47,857 nt of DNA, from positions 1 to 47,857 of the forward strand of contig JAOZUO010000014.1 in assembly GCA_029938605.1 (NCBI GenBank), given 5' to 3'. Source of the DNA: Deltaproteobacteria bacterium. GTDB taxonomy: Bacteria; Myxococcota_A; Polyangia; HGW-17; JAJRWW01. A model generated the notes under the pieces. The model was given only the letters and a program-made list of their open reading frames with translations, had not been told where the DNA came from and searched no databases. The position numbers and the translations under genes were made by a program. Shown one piece after another: positions 8,526 through 19,182 of this stretch. Every line of letters starts with the position of its first letter. Position 1 is the stretch's first letter.

Positions 8526-9011
8526 ATGGCAGAGTTCATTCGATTGCTCATCGTCGACGATGAGGTGCGATTCCTCAAAACGCTGGCGTCCCGGCTGGAG
8601 CTGCGGGGCTTCGACGTGACCACCGCAGACAACGGCAAGTCGGCCCTGGAGCTCGCGCAGAAACAGACCTTCGACCTCGCTCTGTTGGACCTCAAGATGC
8701 CGGGGCTCTCGGGCGAAGAGGTGCTGGAGATCCTCAAGAAGGATCACCCCTTCATCGAGGTGGTCATTCTCACGGGACACGGATCCATAGACTCCGCCGT
8801 ACAGTGCACCCAAGCCGGCTCCTACCGGTACCTGGCCAAACCCTGCGAGACCGAGCAGCTCCTCGGGGTTCTCAAGGACGCCTACCAGCAACGGGTGCAG
8901 CGAAAGATGGACCTGGACACCGAGCGGCTCGAGGAGCTCATGCAAAGCGTTCAGGGGGAGTCGCCCCTGGGCATCCTACGCAGGCTACGGGAGATCGAGC
9001 GCAACTCCTAA
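8526..9011 (+). CDS. Receiver-only response regulator
   Basis: Stand-alone CheY-like receiver of 161 residues, with D55 as phosphoacceptor (LLDLKMPGLSG), T83 (LTGHGS) and K105 (AKPCE). It closely resembles the receiver at 2675-3163 and shares the KPCE motif with the transporter-fused receiver. About 35 residues after the domain form a helical tail without a known output. It has a good ribosome binding site (AAGGAGA) and lies 21 bases after the transporter gene, so it belongs to the same operon. It may compete with or relay phosphate to the transporter's receiver. Confidence 0.92.
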   Translation: MAEFIRLLIVDDEVRFLKTLASRLELRGFDVTTADNGKSALELAQKQTFDLALLDLKMPGLSGEEVLEILKKDHPFIEVVILTGHGSIDSAVQCTQAGSYRYLAKPCETEQLLGVLKDAYQQRVQRKMDLDTERLEELMQSVQGESPLGILRRLREIERNS

Positions 9012-9038
9012 GAAGCAAAGGTGAGGTACGGTGGCCCC

Positions 9039-11068
<2,030 letters not shown>

Positions 11069-11072
<4 letters not shown>

Positions 11073-11707
11073 TACGGATTCTGGTGGTGGACGACCACAT
11101 CTTGGTGCGCGACAGCCTGTGCCGACTGCTCGATGGCGAGGTGGACATGGAGGTGGTCGGAAAGGCCGGCACCGGCCATGAGGCCGTGAGCCTCTGTCGA
11201 AGTGAGGACCCCGACGTGATCCTGCTGGACTACAGCCTTCCGGACATCGACGGACTGGAGGCGACCCAGCAGATCGTCGCGCTCGAGGGAAAGACCCGCG
11301 TGCTGGTCCTCACCATGCACTCCAACGAGGAGTACGCCACTCGGCTCATCCAGATCGGCGCCGCGGGGTTCGTGGTCAAGGCCGCCTCCACCGATGAGCT
11401 GCTCGTGGCCATACGCAAAGTCGCCGACCGGGGGATCTACATCAGCCCCGACATCCAGGAGAAGATGATCGCCCGCATAGGACAGCCGGCGGACGTGTCT
11501 CCCGAGGCCGCGCTCTCCAATCGCGAGCTGCAGGTGCTGTTGCTCCTGGCCAAGGGCTCCACCACCCGGGAGACGGCCAAGTCTCTCGGCATCGCCGTTT
11601 CCACCGTGGAGACCCACCGAAGCCGCATGCTCGAAAAGCTAAACCTCCGCAACAACTCCGACCTGACCCGGTTCGCCATTCGCCGCAAGCTGGTGGGTTT
11701 CGACTGA
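11069..11707 (+). CDS. NarL/FixJ-family DNA-binding response regulator
   Basis: A 212-residue regulator with a receiver (D8-D9 pocket, phosphoacceptor D54 in LLDYSLPDIDG, conserved KA in place of KP at the end) and a C-terminal LuxR-type helix-turn-helix at about residues 148-205 (LSNRELQVLLLLAKG...VSTVETHRSRMLEKL). It is the only clear DNA-binding protein in the cluster, so it probably sets transcription of this locus or of transport-related genes. Its start overlaps the stop of the HisKA_3 kinase, which is its almost certain partner. Its receiver is of the NarL type and is not a close relative of the other receivers here. Confidence 0.95.
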
Positions 11708-11742
11708 TTCCCGAAGCTAAGATAAACTAAGCAAACCAAGAC

Positions 11743-12651
11743 ATGAGAAAAATCGCATTTGGGTACTCAACGCGGTGCAATGTTCAGTGTGAGCACTGTG
11801 TCGCTACAGATTCCATCGCAGACAACATCAAGATGGATCTGACTCAGGCAAAAGAGATTATCGCTGATATGGCCGCTGCCCAGATTCGTGGCATCAGCTT
11901 CACCGCGGGCGAGCCGCTTCTGTATGTAGATGACCTCTCGGAGCTGATCGGCCTCTGTCGACAACACGGAATCTACACAAGGGTCGTCACCAGCGGCTTC
12001 TGGGCCAAGACCCCCGATCTCGCGGATCGCTATGTACCTGTGCTCAAAGAGCATGGATTGTCCCAACTGCGCATCAGCTTCAGCCGCTGGCACCAAAAGA
12101 ACATTCCCCGCGAGAATATACGGAACGCCGCACAGTGCTGTAAGAAGCACGGACTGGACTATTTCATTTCGTTTGTTACCGATTTCTCATCCGAGGACGA
12201 CGCTCTAGAGGAGTATCTGCGAGAGTCCAAGCTCCGGTTTTTTCCCGAACCAGTCATCTTTTCCGGCCGTGCCCAAAGCTTTGACCGCCCGGTCCTCCGG
12301 ACCGATTACCAGGCAAACCGCTGTCCCATGAACCCGTACCTGGCTCCAAACCTGGACCTGTATGGTTGCTGTGATGCGGGCAGTCATTTTACAAAGACGA
12401 ATTTCTTCCGCCTCGGCAATATTCAGGAAAGCAGCATAGAGCAGCTACTGCGCCAAAGTGAAGCGAACCCTTTGTACAACTACATTCGAACCATGGGGAT
12501 CAGTACGCTGGCGTCTTTTGCCGGTTTTCGAGCAAGAGACATCATTCAGTACAGAAAATGTGAGCTGTGCGAAGAGTTGTTCAACTCCCTTGACAGGCTA
12601 AAAATGCTTCAACAAGAGGTGGACTCAGGGCTGGCCGCCTGGGCCAGATAG
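11743..12651 (+). CDS. Radical SAM protein with SPASM-like C-terminal cysteines
   Basis: A 302-residue radical SAM enzyme. The CxxxCxxC motif for the S-adenosylmethionine-binding [4Fe-4S] cluster is C12, C16 and C19 (TRCNVQCEHC), followed by the GE-type motif in FTAGEPLLY. The C-terminal part has several further cysteines (CPMN, GCCDAG, KCELCEE) and the SPASM-like phrase LGNIQESSIEQLLRQS, suggesting auxiliary clusters and modification of a peptide or protein. No precursor peptide or maturation partner is seen nearby. The gene follows the NarL regulator by 35 AT-rich bases and is itself visibly richer in A/T than its neighbours, a hint of recent acquisition. The substrate is unknown. Confidence 0.85.
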   Translation: MRKIAFGYSTRCNVQCEHCVATDSIADNIKMDLTQAKEIIADMAAAQIRGISFTAGEPLLYVDDLSELIGLCRQHGIYTRVVTSGFWAKTPDLADRYVPVLKEHGLSQLRISFSRWHQKNIPRENIRNAAQCCKKHGLDYFISFVTDFSSEDDALEEYLRESKLRFFPEPVIFSGRAQSFDRPVLRTDYQANRCPMNPYLAPNLDLYGCCDAGSHFTKTNFFRLGNIQESSIEQLLRQSEANPLYNYIRTMGISTLASFAGFRARDIIQYRKCELCEELFNSLDRLKMLQQEVDSGLAAWAR

Positions 12652-12698
12652 CAGGCCAATCCTCCGATTCCTGGATTGATTCAGGCGCCGGTGGAGAC

Positions 12699-13910
12699 CT
12701 ACTCTTCAGCGCCATTTTGGTGCAACTGCCGAGCCTGGGCGATCCGTGCGGCCAGCGTAGTGATGTCCACCGGTTTTTTCAGGTAGTCAAAGGCCCCGAG
12801 CGCACGCGCCCTCTCTTCGTCTTCGGCCGAGCCGTGACCGGTGACAACGATCACATGTACGCGGGGATGCTCCCGCCTCACGCGCTCTAAAACCTCCATC
12901 CCATTGATCCCGGGCATCTTGAGATCAAGCACGATGACCGCCGGCTCCTCGGCCTCCACCGCGTCGAGTGCCTGCTGGCCGTCGAAGGCCACGTCCGAGA
13001 CGATGTCCCTCCTCTGAAGGCGCTCCGAAAGTGTCACCACGTATTCCCGCTCATCGTCGACCAGAAGCGTGGACGTGACCATGGCCGCCGGCACAACGCT
13101 CACTTCACCCACGCCCTTGACGGCGCGACATATTTCGTACGCCTCTTCCAGGTGGGACTCCTGACGGAGCGCATGTACGGTCCTGCCCAGGGCCCCAGCC
13201 GGTGCCCGCTTGGTCCTGATCTTCACCTCCACCCTGCCACCGTCGGCCACAACACGGGAAAAATGCTGTCCCCGCTCCATCAGGGCGAGATTCACCCGCG
13301 TGGCCAGCAGAAAGTCCAGTTGGGCCTGAATCGAACGATCCGTCGGCCGAAGCACCGTCCGTGTGATGGCCCCAAGGATGAGGTCCACTGCGTCTTCCAC
13401 GGTCTTGGCGGGACGGGGGATGATGAGATCGAAGGAATCCGGCTCCCAGAAGCCGCGGTCGAGATGCTGATGCGCCCACGCCAGGCGCCGCTCATCTCTC
13501 TTCTCAATCCGCCGCTCGGCCTCGCTCACTTTGCACCCCTCGGCAGCCACCGCCGCGGCCACACGAAAGGGTTGCTCCCCCACGATCCCCACTCGAAGCA
13601 CGTGCGTGATGGCCCGCGGAATCAGACGCATGGCCACACCGTGGTACACAAAATACTGCTGGACCAGCATCTGCGACAGGACAGCCTTCACGTAGATGAC
13701 ACTTCTCTCATAGTCGCGGGTAAAGGCGTTGAGCAACGTACGCTCCCCGGACATGGCCCTGCGCACCTTGTCCACCGAGATGTCGAACTTCTTCGCCACC
13801 GTCTCGAAGAGCTCAGTACCCACCAGGGAGTACTCCAGGCGATCCGCCACCTTCTCGGCGATCTCCTCTCCTTCGCAGTAGCTCTCACTCACGATGGCGA
13901 TGACAGACAT
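12699..13910 (-). CDS. Cytidylate-kinase-like domain fused to BON-like and receiver domains
   Basis: A three-part protein of 403 residues. Residues 1 to about 190 match the cytidylate-kinase-like P-loop family (IAIVSESYCEGEEIAEKVADRL at the start, then REYSL-type and DRGFWEPDSFDLII segments). The usual P-loop reads (G/S)xYxxGK; here it is SYCEGEE, so the phosphate-binding Lys is replaced by Glu and catalysis is doubtful. Residues about 225-275 resemble a BON domain (GRVEVKI...AVKGVGEVSVVP). Residues 281-395 are a receiver with phosphoacceptor D329 (VLDLKMPGING), T357 (VTGHGS) and K379. The start has a strong ribosome binding site (GGGAGG). The gene converges on the radical SAM gene. It is most likely a phosphorylation-controlled nucleotide-binding switch for the cluster; the precise role is unknown. 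Confidence 0.85.
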   Translation of the reverse strand: MSVIAIVSESYCEGEEIAEKVADRLEYSLVGTELFETVAKKFDISVDKVRRAMSGERTLLNAFTRDYERSVIYVKAVLSQMLVQQYFVYHGVAMRLIPRAITHVLRVGIVGEQPFRVAAAVAAEGCKVSEAERRIEKRDERRLAWAHQHLDRGFWEPDSFDLIIPRPAKTVEDAVDLILGAITRTVLRPTDRSIQAQLDFLLATRVNLALMERGQHFSRVVADGGRVEVKIRTKRAPAGALGRTVHALRQESHLEEAYEICRAVKGVGEVSVVPAAMVTSTLLVDDEREYVVTLSERLQRRDIVSDVAFDGQQALDAVEAEEPAVIVLDLKMPGINGMEVLERVRREHPRVHVIVVTGHGSAEDEERARALGAFDYLKKPVDITTLAARIAQARQLHQNGAEE

Positions 13911-14078
13911 GCTTCCTCCCTAAGGGCCCTACCCCACCACACCTGTAGTGGATCTTGCCACCAGAGTAGTCCACCGACGCCCACCCCAGTATCGGGAGCC
14001 CCACGAATTACCCATCACGAATTCCGCTACCTTGTTCCTCGTCCTTCCATTCTTTCGGATCGTGTATATGCTGCGCTG

Positions 14079-15128
14079 ATGACCGAACACACCGATGACA
14101 CAGATCTGTTCCTAGAGCTGACGCCCGAGGCCGTTCTCCAGGCCGTGGAGGCGGGGGGGGTGGACTGCAAGCCCGTCTGCTTCGCCATGAACTCCTTTGA
14201 GAACCGCGTGTACATGATGGAGACCGAGGACGACGTGCGCGTGGTCTCCAAGTTCTACCGGCCCCAGCGCTGGACTCGGGAGCAGATCCTCGAAGAGCAC
14301 CAGTTCCTGGCTGACCTCGTGGAGGCGGAGGTGCCGGTGTGCCCCACCCTGCGCTTCCCCGACGGGGAGACGCTCAAGGAGAAAAACGGGATCCTCTACT
14401 GCCTGTTCGAGGCCCGGGGGGGACGCGTCCCGGAGGAACTGAGCGACGACAACGTCGAGCGCATGGGCATGCTCGTGGCCCGCATGCACAATGTCGGCGA
14501 CACCCGCCCATCTGACCATCGCATCCACATCAAATCCGATACCTACATCTGGGACAATGTCGCCTGGCTGGAGGAGCACGACACCCTGCCCCCCCAGGTC
14601 GCCACGCGTTACCTGGACGCGGCGAGCTACATCGCCGGCATCTGCGACGAGTACATGAAAGGCGTCGCCACTCAGCGCATTCACGGCGACTGCCACCTGG
14701 GGAACCTGCTGCTGCGCGACAACGTCTTCAACATCCTGGACTTCGACGACATGGTGGTCGGTCCCGCCGTGCAGGATCTGTGGCTCGCACTCTCGGGGCG
14801 GGACGATCACACGCGGCGCCAGCGCCAGTGCTTCTTGGAGGGCTACGAGCGCTTCCGCAAGTTCGACCGCTCCACCCTGCGGCTCATTGAGCCCCTACGC
14901 GGCCTGCGCATGGTCCACTACGCCACCTGGCTGGCCCGGCGCTGGCACGATCCGATCTTTCCCCGCACCTGGCCGCACCACGGCACCGAGGAGTACTGGG
15001 AGGACGAGACCGCCGCCCTCGAGGACCTGGTCGCCTACATAAAAAGCGACCGCGGCGACGCCACCCTGGCCGAAGAGACCCCCTCCCTGACCAACAAGGA
15101 CTACTTCTTCGACTGGGAGGGCGACTGA
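14079..15128 (+). CDS. srkA: Serine/threonine protein kinase SrkA-like (YihE/RdoA)
   Basis: A 349-residue kinase of the SrkA (YihE/RdoA) family, related to aminoglycoside and choline kinases. SrkA protects E. coli from stress-induced death. The catalytic loop is HGDCHLGNLL with D204 and N209, followed by the metal-binding ILDFDDMVVGPAVQDLW. The early segment CFAMNSFENRVYMMETED is typical of the family. The open frame runs far upstream through the antisense of the receiver fusion; I chose the ATG at 14079 because family similarity begins there. The gene is divergent from the cytidylate-kinase-like gene. In E. coli, srkA is paired with dsbA, which is not present here. Confidence 0.9.
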   Translation: MTEHTDDTDLFLELTPEAVLQAVEAGGVDCKPVCFAMNSFENRVYMMETEDDVRVVSKFYRPQRWTREQILEEHQFLADLVEAEVPVCPTLRFPDGETLKEKNGILYCLFEARGGRVPEELSDDNVERMGMLVARMHNVGDTRPSDHRIHIKSDTYIWDNVAWLEEHDTLPPQVATRYLDAASYIAGICDEYMKGVATQRIHGDCHLGNLLLRDNVFNILDFDDMVVGPAVQDLWLALSGRDDHTRRQRQCFLEGYERFRKFDRSTLRLIEPLRGLRMVHYATWLARRWHDPIFPRTWPHHGTEEYWEDETAALEDLVAYIKSDRGDATLAEETPSLTNKDYFFDWEGD

Positions 15129-15137
15129 GCCAGAGGA

Positions 15138-15169
15138 CGACCGACCCCGAGGGCGACCGACCCCGAGGG
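15138..15169. repeat. 16-bp tandem duplication after srkA
   Basis: The 16-bp unit CGACCGACCCCGAGGG occurs twice in tandem between the convergent srkA and hipA genes. It is a simple duplication in a short intergenic gap; no terminator stem with a T-run was identified. Confidence 0.9.
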
Positions 15170-15173
15170 TGGT

Positions 15174-16427
15174 CTAGACCCTGAAGGCGTCGGCAATAGC
15201 ATCCAACTCACCCTGGGTCATACCCAAGTCGGCACCGACCACGCGCCACCGACCAACAACCGAAGTCACCTCGCCGATGATCGTTTCGGCTTGGGCTGGT
15301 GTGATGCGGCAGTAGGGCGCTATTGCTCGTAGGGAGTCGAGCGACGCGTCCGGCCCGGAGTCATGTGAGATCCAGGTCTTCAGCTCGCGAACACGGTCTG
15401 GAAAGGGGTTGATATCAAAAGCTGGAGCCAGGCGCCATTGTCCGTGGCCCACGTGGAGGAAGCCGTGGTTACGCAAATGGTCGTCGACGTTGTTGATCAG
15501 AATCGAGAAGGCAACGCGACGAAACAGCTCGTCGATATCGCGCTGCACCGCGGCCCCATGAACACGCAAGGCATCGATGAGATCGGTGTAGGCGTATTCG
15601 GCAGGGTCCTCCCGCTGGGCGCCGAGCAGTGTCGCGGCGGAGACATAGGGAATGCGCCGACCGTCGGATGTACGGTCGAAGCGACGGATCACTGCTACTG
15701 GGCGATTGTCGCTATATACCAGACGGGCCACAGCTGTACGCATGCCGGCCTGCCTGGCCAGGGATAGGGCCAACACCTCCCCTTTGGTCACGGCACGCTC
15801 GTCGGCCACGCTGGGGAACTTTCCGATGGCAAGGTGCCCGTCGTCGTCGCGTATTGAGCACTTGGGCCGCAGGCCGCCCAGTGAGGTGGCTCGGCCGCGT
15901 AGGTAGGCAAGGTCCTCGGCGGTTTCGGTGCTCATCTCCACCGCATGAGAGGCGGCCAGAAGGTGGCGTAGCTCCAGCAGAGGGGGGGTACGCCGCGCGT
16001 CATCTCGGTCGCCGCCCTGGAACCGTCCCGCCTCATCACGGAAGCGCAAGCTACCAACGCGACTTTCGTCATCGACCGCAAGTAGGAAGTCAAGCTCACA
16101 TAGCACAGATGCCGCCAACGAACGGCCGGCAGCCCGCGCGACCTGGCGGCGTTTTGCATGATCGCGCAGGATCACACGCCGACCCCAGCCATCTGGCTCG
16201 GTATCAGCGATCGCTCCATGAAAGAGAGAACCCCGGCCGCGTCGGGCATGGAACTGAAAGCCGCTCACCAGCGGTAACGCAGGCTCAAGCGCGAAACGCT
16301 CGCTGTCGACCAGCCAGTCAGTCGTGTAGGAAAAAGCGGCGCTCTCGCGGCGACCCTGTTGGTCGTAGCGCAGCTCCGCCATCGCTTCTGCACGGTCGCC
16401 CAGGTGGACGTGGATGGTACGTTTCAT
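15174..16427 (-). CDS. hipA: HipA-family toxin kinase
   Basis: Toxin of a type II toxin-antitoxin pair, a Ser/Thr kinase; E. coli HipA phosphorylates GltX and so halts translation. At 417 residues it has the full domain set: the G-loop SLGGLRPK (182-189), the ATP-binding Lys K203 (AIGKF), the catalytic NNVDDHLRNHGF (312-323) and the metal-binding D338-I-N (APAFDIN). All key residues are kept, so the protein should be active. Its start overlaps the stop of the antitoxin gene by 4 bases (ATGA). A gltX gene, the classical HipA target, lies 13 kb away, which is probably coincidence. Confidence 0.92.
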   Translation of the reverse strand: MKRTIHVHLGDRAEAMAELRYDQQGRRESAAFSYTTDWLVDSERFALEPALPLVSGFQFHARRGRGSLFHGAIADTEPDGWGRRVILRDHAKRRQVARAAGRSLAASVLCELDFLLAVDDESRVGSLRFRDEAGRFQGGDRDDARRTPPLLELRHLLAASHAVEMSTETAEDLAYLRGRATSLGGLRPKCSIRDDDGHLAIGKFPSVADERAVTKGEVLALSLARQAGMRTAVARLVYSDNRPVAVIRRFDRTSDGRRIPYVSAATLLGAQREDPAEYAYTDLIDALRVHGAAVQRDIDELFRRVAFSILINNVDDHLRNHGFLHVGHGQWRLAPAFDINPFPDRVRELKTWISHDSGPDASLDSLRAIAPYCRITPAQAETIIGEVTSVVGRWRVVGADLGMTQGELDAIADAFRV

Positions 16428-16774
16428 TCTCCACTCTCCGGCCCTTGCGGCCTCCGTACCCGCTTTGGCAACTGATCGAGCGCCAGCAGCAGACCCTGCT
16501 CATCGCGGCTCTGGTCGACCAATTCACCCAGCGGCACGCCAAAGCCCAGCGCGAACAAAGCCTGGGCGTAGGCCCCGATGGAGACCGTTGGATCGCCCTT
16601 CTCGATGCGTCTCCATGTACTCCGGGAAACGCCGGTTCTCTCGGTCATCATCTCGACCGTCAAGCGACGTTTACGACGGGCAATCGAGAGATCGTCTCCG
16701 AACTTGGCCAACGAGCGGCGAACCCCAAGGGACATAATATCGGGTACTGACGATCTCATGTATAGATTATACAT
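16424..16774 (-). CDS. hipB: HipB-like helix-turn-helix antitoxin
   Basis: Cro/C1-type helix-turn-helix protein (LTVEMMTERTGVSRSTWRRIEKGD) that neutralises HipA and represses the operon. The longest frame begins at 16774, but that ATG lies inside the palindromic operator and upstream of the transcription start expected from the TATAAT at 16771-16766. The real start is therefore more likely the ATG at 16759 (leaderless) or at 16735 (MSLGVRRSL). No ribosome binding site supports any of the three. Translation is coupled to hipA. Confidence 0.88.
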   Translation of the reverse strand: MYNLYMRSSVPDIMSLGVRRSLAKFGDDLSIARRKRRLTVEMMTERTGVSRSTWRRIEKGDPTVSIGAYAQALFALGFGVPLGELVDQSRDEQGLLLALDQLPKRVRRPQGPESGE

Positions 16775-16776
16775 GA
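16756..16776. promoter_or_regulatory. hipBA operator-promoter: perfect 21-bp palindrome around TATAAT
   Basis: TCATGTATA-GAT-TATACATGA is a perfect inverted repeat with 9-bp arms and a 3-bp centre. On the minus strand it contains a consensus -10 hexamer TATAAT (16771-16766); 17 bases upstream is a weak -35 candidate (TTTAGC). A repressor bound here would cover the -10 element, the usual way HipB-type antitoxins regulate themselves. Confidence 0.75.
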
Positions 16777-16938
16777 CTCTTTATGGGCGCTAAAGAACTA
16801 TATATAAAGCATCATCCATCCGGGTCGTGATACTAGAGCGACTTCGCCAGCTGGCAGGGCAGCTTCCAGCTTTTGCTCAATTGATATGCTTTCTCCAGCC
16901 CAGACCATTTTTTGCATAGCCTGTATTGGAGTCGGGCT

Positions 16939-18201
16939 TTAGGATTTCGCGCGGGAGAGCAGGACGACGCCCAAGGCGAAGGTAGCGACGCCTATGATCA
17001 CCAGTAGTCCACAGGGCAACGCCATCTCGGCCAGAGTGAAGTCCCTCCAGATAGCGCCCTCAAAGGAGTAGACCGCCCACTTGATGGGGCTGAAGTGGCT
17101 CGCTGTCTGCATCCAGGAGGGCATGGAGACCAGCGGAATCATACCGCCCCCAAACATGGCCAGAGGCATCATCACCGCCCAGGATGCACCACTCACAGCC
17201 TGCTCGGTCTTACCGAAGGTGGCGATGAGCATCATCATCCCGGTGATGCAAACGGCAGTGCAGACCACCGCCAGCCCGAGCTGCGGGAGATTTCCCAGCC
17301 GCAACCCGAAGCCCACGATGCCCAACGCAAAGATCAGCGCCATGGTCACGATGCTCGCCATAAACGAAGCCAGCGCCTTACCGCCGAGGATATGGGTCCA
17401 GGTGAGCGGCGAGATGCGTAGCCGGAGCAACGTGCCCACCGTACGCTCCCGGGCCACGAGAATCGCGAAGCTCGACACGATGCCTAAAAGCCCCCACACC
17501 ACTGACTGCGGAAACGACACCTCGAAGGAGGTCCGCGGCCGCTTACCCCCGGCATACTTCACGGCCTCGATCTTGGGCCCATCCATCTTCATCTGGCCCT
17601 TGAAGGTCTGATTGTCCACCGACCCCAGGTAGCTGTCGAAGGCCTTGAGAAAAGTCGCCAGCTTGGCCTCCTCCGGATCCCTCGCGCCGGCCGCTCCCAA
17701 CCCCGAGACGGACTCCTGGATAAACTTCCGGGTCTTGGCGGGGTTGCTCATGCGGTCCTGGAGCCCACCGAAGACCGCCTTCATTAAAATGCCCTGCAGA
17801 AAACCACGCTCCGTGCGCCGGGAGGGGTCGATGCCCACCTCGAGCTTCTTGTTGTCTCCGGCCATGAACCCCTGCTTGGCCCCGTAGCCCTTGCGGATGA
17901 GCACGTAGGCCACCAGCTTCCCCGTGCGTACGGCCGCCAATCCCCCCTCCCGGGATTTCACCACCAGCTTCACCGAGTCCTGGCTCTTGAGTCGTCCCAC
18001 GAAGGCCTTGGAGGCCTCCGACTGGTCCTCGTCCACGATGGCCACCTCCATGGGCTTGCGCGCCTTGCTCCCCATGCCGCTGAAGATCGCCCCGAACAGG
18101 ACCGCCATCATCAACGGAAACGCCAGCACCCAGAACAGCGCCTCGCGGTTGCGAATCAACAGCCGAAGGTCCTTGAGCGCGATCGCTACAATTCGGTGCA
18201 T
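16939..18201 (-). CDS. ABC-2 type transporter permease
   Basis: Membrane component (420 residues) of an ABC exporter. One membrane helix lies near residues 22-45 (EALFWVLAFPLMMAVLFGAI), followed by an extracytoplasmic region of about 170 residues and then five to six helices at the C-terminus, the usual ABC-2 (NatB/YhaP-like) arrangement. Its start lies one base after the stop of the ATPase gene (TGAGATG), so the two are translated together. The exported substrate (drug, sodium, lipid or peptide) cannot be told from the sequence. Confidence 0.92.
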   Translation of the reverse strand: MHRIVAIALKDLRLLIRNREALFWVLAFPLMMAVLFGAIFSGMGSKARKPMEVAIVDEDQSEASKAFVGRLKSQDSVKLVVKSREGGLAAVRTGKLVAYVLIRKGYGAKQGFMAGDNKKLEVGIDPSRRTERGFLQGILMKAVFGGLQDRMSNPAKTRKFIQESVSGLGAAGARDPEEAKLATFLKAFDSYLGSVDNQTFKGQMKMDGPKIEAVKYAGGKRPRTSFEVSFPQSVVWGLLGIVSSFAILVARERTVGTLLRLRISPLTWTHILGGKALASFMASIVTMALIFALGIVGFGLRLGNLPQLGLAVVCTAVCITGMMMLIATFGKTEQAVSGASWAVMMPLAMFGGGMIPLVSMPSWMQTASHFSPIKWAVYSFEGAIWRDFTLAEMALPCGLLVIIGVATFALGVVLLSRAKS

Positions 18202-18202
18202 C

Positions 18203-19093
18203 TCAGTCCCGTAGCCTCCGTCCCGTCAGGTTCAAAAACACCGCCTCCAGGTCCGGGCGGTCCACCCTCAAGCTCGTGAAGTGCACCCCCGCATCGGTGA
18301 TTCGCGCCAGGGTCTTGAGGGGATGGTCCGTCTCCACCCGAAGCGACAGGCCGTCGAGCGTCCCGGGAAACGCCGACGGGTCCGAGGGGGCCTGCTCCAG
18401 GGTCGCCTCCACCAGGGAATTGCCGCCGTGGGCGTCGATGAGCCCGGTCACCGTGTCCAGGGCCAGCAGCCCGCCCTTGTCCACGATGGCCACCCGATCG
18501 CACAGTCGCTGGGCCTCCTCCATGTAGTGCGTCGTGTACAGGATCGTCGTCCCCTCCGCCTTCAGCTCCTCGATGTTGTCGAAGATGGCGTTGCGCGACT
18601 GCGGATCCACTCCCACCGTGGGCTCGTCCAGAAACAGCACCCGCGGCTTATGCACCACGGCGCACGCCATATTCAGCCGCCGCTTCATCCCTCCCGAGAA
18701 GGTCTTCATCCGATCCTTGCGGCGGTCCGAAAGACGGGTGAAGCCCAGCGCCCAGTCCACTCTTTGTGCGAGATCGGCGCCCCGCAGGCCGTAGATCGTA
18801 CCGAAGAAGGACACGTTCTCCTCGGCCGACAGATTCTCATAGAGCGCCAACGCCTGCGGCGCCATGCCAATATTCTGTCGGGCGTTGGCGTGGGTCGGGT
18901 CTTCGACGCCGTCGATCACCACCTTTCCCGCGTCGGGCTTGAGCGCCCCCACCAGCATATGAATCGTGGTGGTCTTGCCCGCCCCGTTGGGTCCCAGCAG
19001 CCCGAAGGTCTCGCCCTTGGCAATCTCAAACGAGATCCCATCCACGGCCTGCACCTCGCCGAACCGCTTCTGAAGTTTCTGGGCCTGAATCAT
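18203..19093 (-). CDS. ABC transporter ATP-binding protein
   Basis: Cytoplasmic ATPase of about 296 residues that powers the ABC-2 permease downstream. Walker A is GPNGAGKTT, the signature is FSGGMKRR, and Walker B is VLFLDEPTVGVD, followed by the H-loop in TTHYMEEA. The frame is open 11 codons further up, but family similarity starts at MIQAQKLQKRF, preceded by AGGA, so I used the start at 19093. It is the first gene of a two-gene operon. Confidence 0.95.
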   Translation of the reverse strand: MIQAQKLQKRFGEVQAVDGISFEIAKGETFGLLGPNGAGKTTTIHMLVGALKPDAGKVVIDGVEDPTHANARQNIGMAPQALALYENLSAEENVSFFGTIYGLRGADLAQRVDWALGFTRLSDRRKDRMKTFSGGMKRRLNMACAVVHKPRVLFLDEPTVGVDPQSRNAIFDNIEELKAEGTTILYTTHYMEEAQRLCDRVAIVDKGGLLALDTVTGLIDAHGGNSLVEATLEQAPSDPSAFPGTLDGLSLRVETDHPLKTLARITDAGVHFTSLRVDRPDLEAVFLNLTGRRLRD

Positions 19094-19141
19094 TGCCGGT
19101 GATCCTACGGGACATCTGACAAACAAGTCAACGCACGAGAA

Positions 19142-19182
19142 GCCTCAATCCGTCGAGGCAGGATGCCTCAATCCGTCGAGGC
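19142..19182. repeat. Two copies of an 18-bp sequence with internal inverted repeat
   Basis: GCCTCAATCCGTCGAGGC occurs at 19142-19159 and 19165-19182, 5 bp apart. Each copy is a small hairpin (GCCTC...GAGGC). The second copy contains the stop codon of the gene fragment on the minus strand, so the last codons and stop of that fragment have been duplicated. It could act as a weak bidirectional terminator between that fragment and the ABC operon, but no T-run follows. Confidence 0.8.

Noticed and set aside
13152-14078. Long upstream extension of the srkA-like open frame
   Set aside because: It runs antisense through the cytidylate-kinase-like/receiver gene, whose protein families are certain, and gives no protein-like sequence; it is a GC-rich shadow frame.
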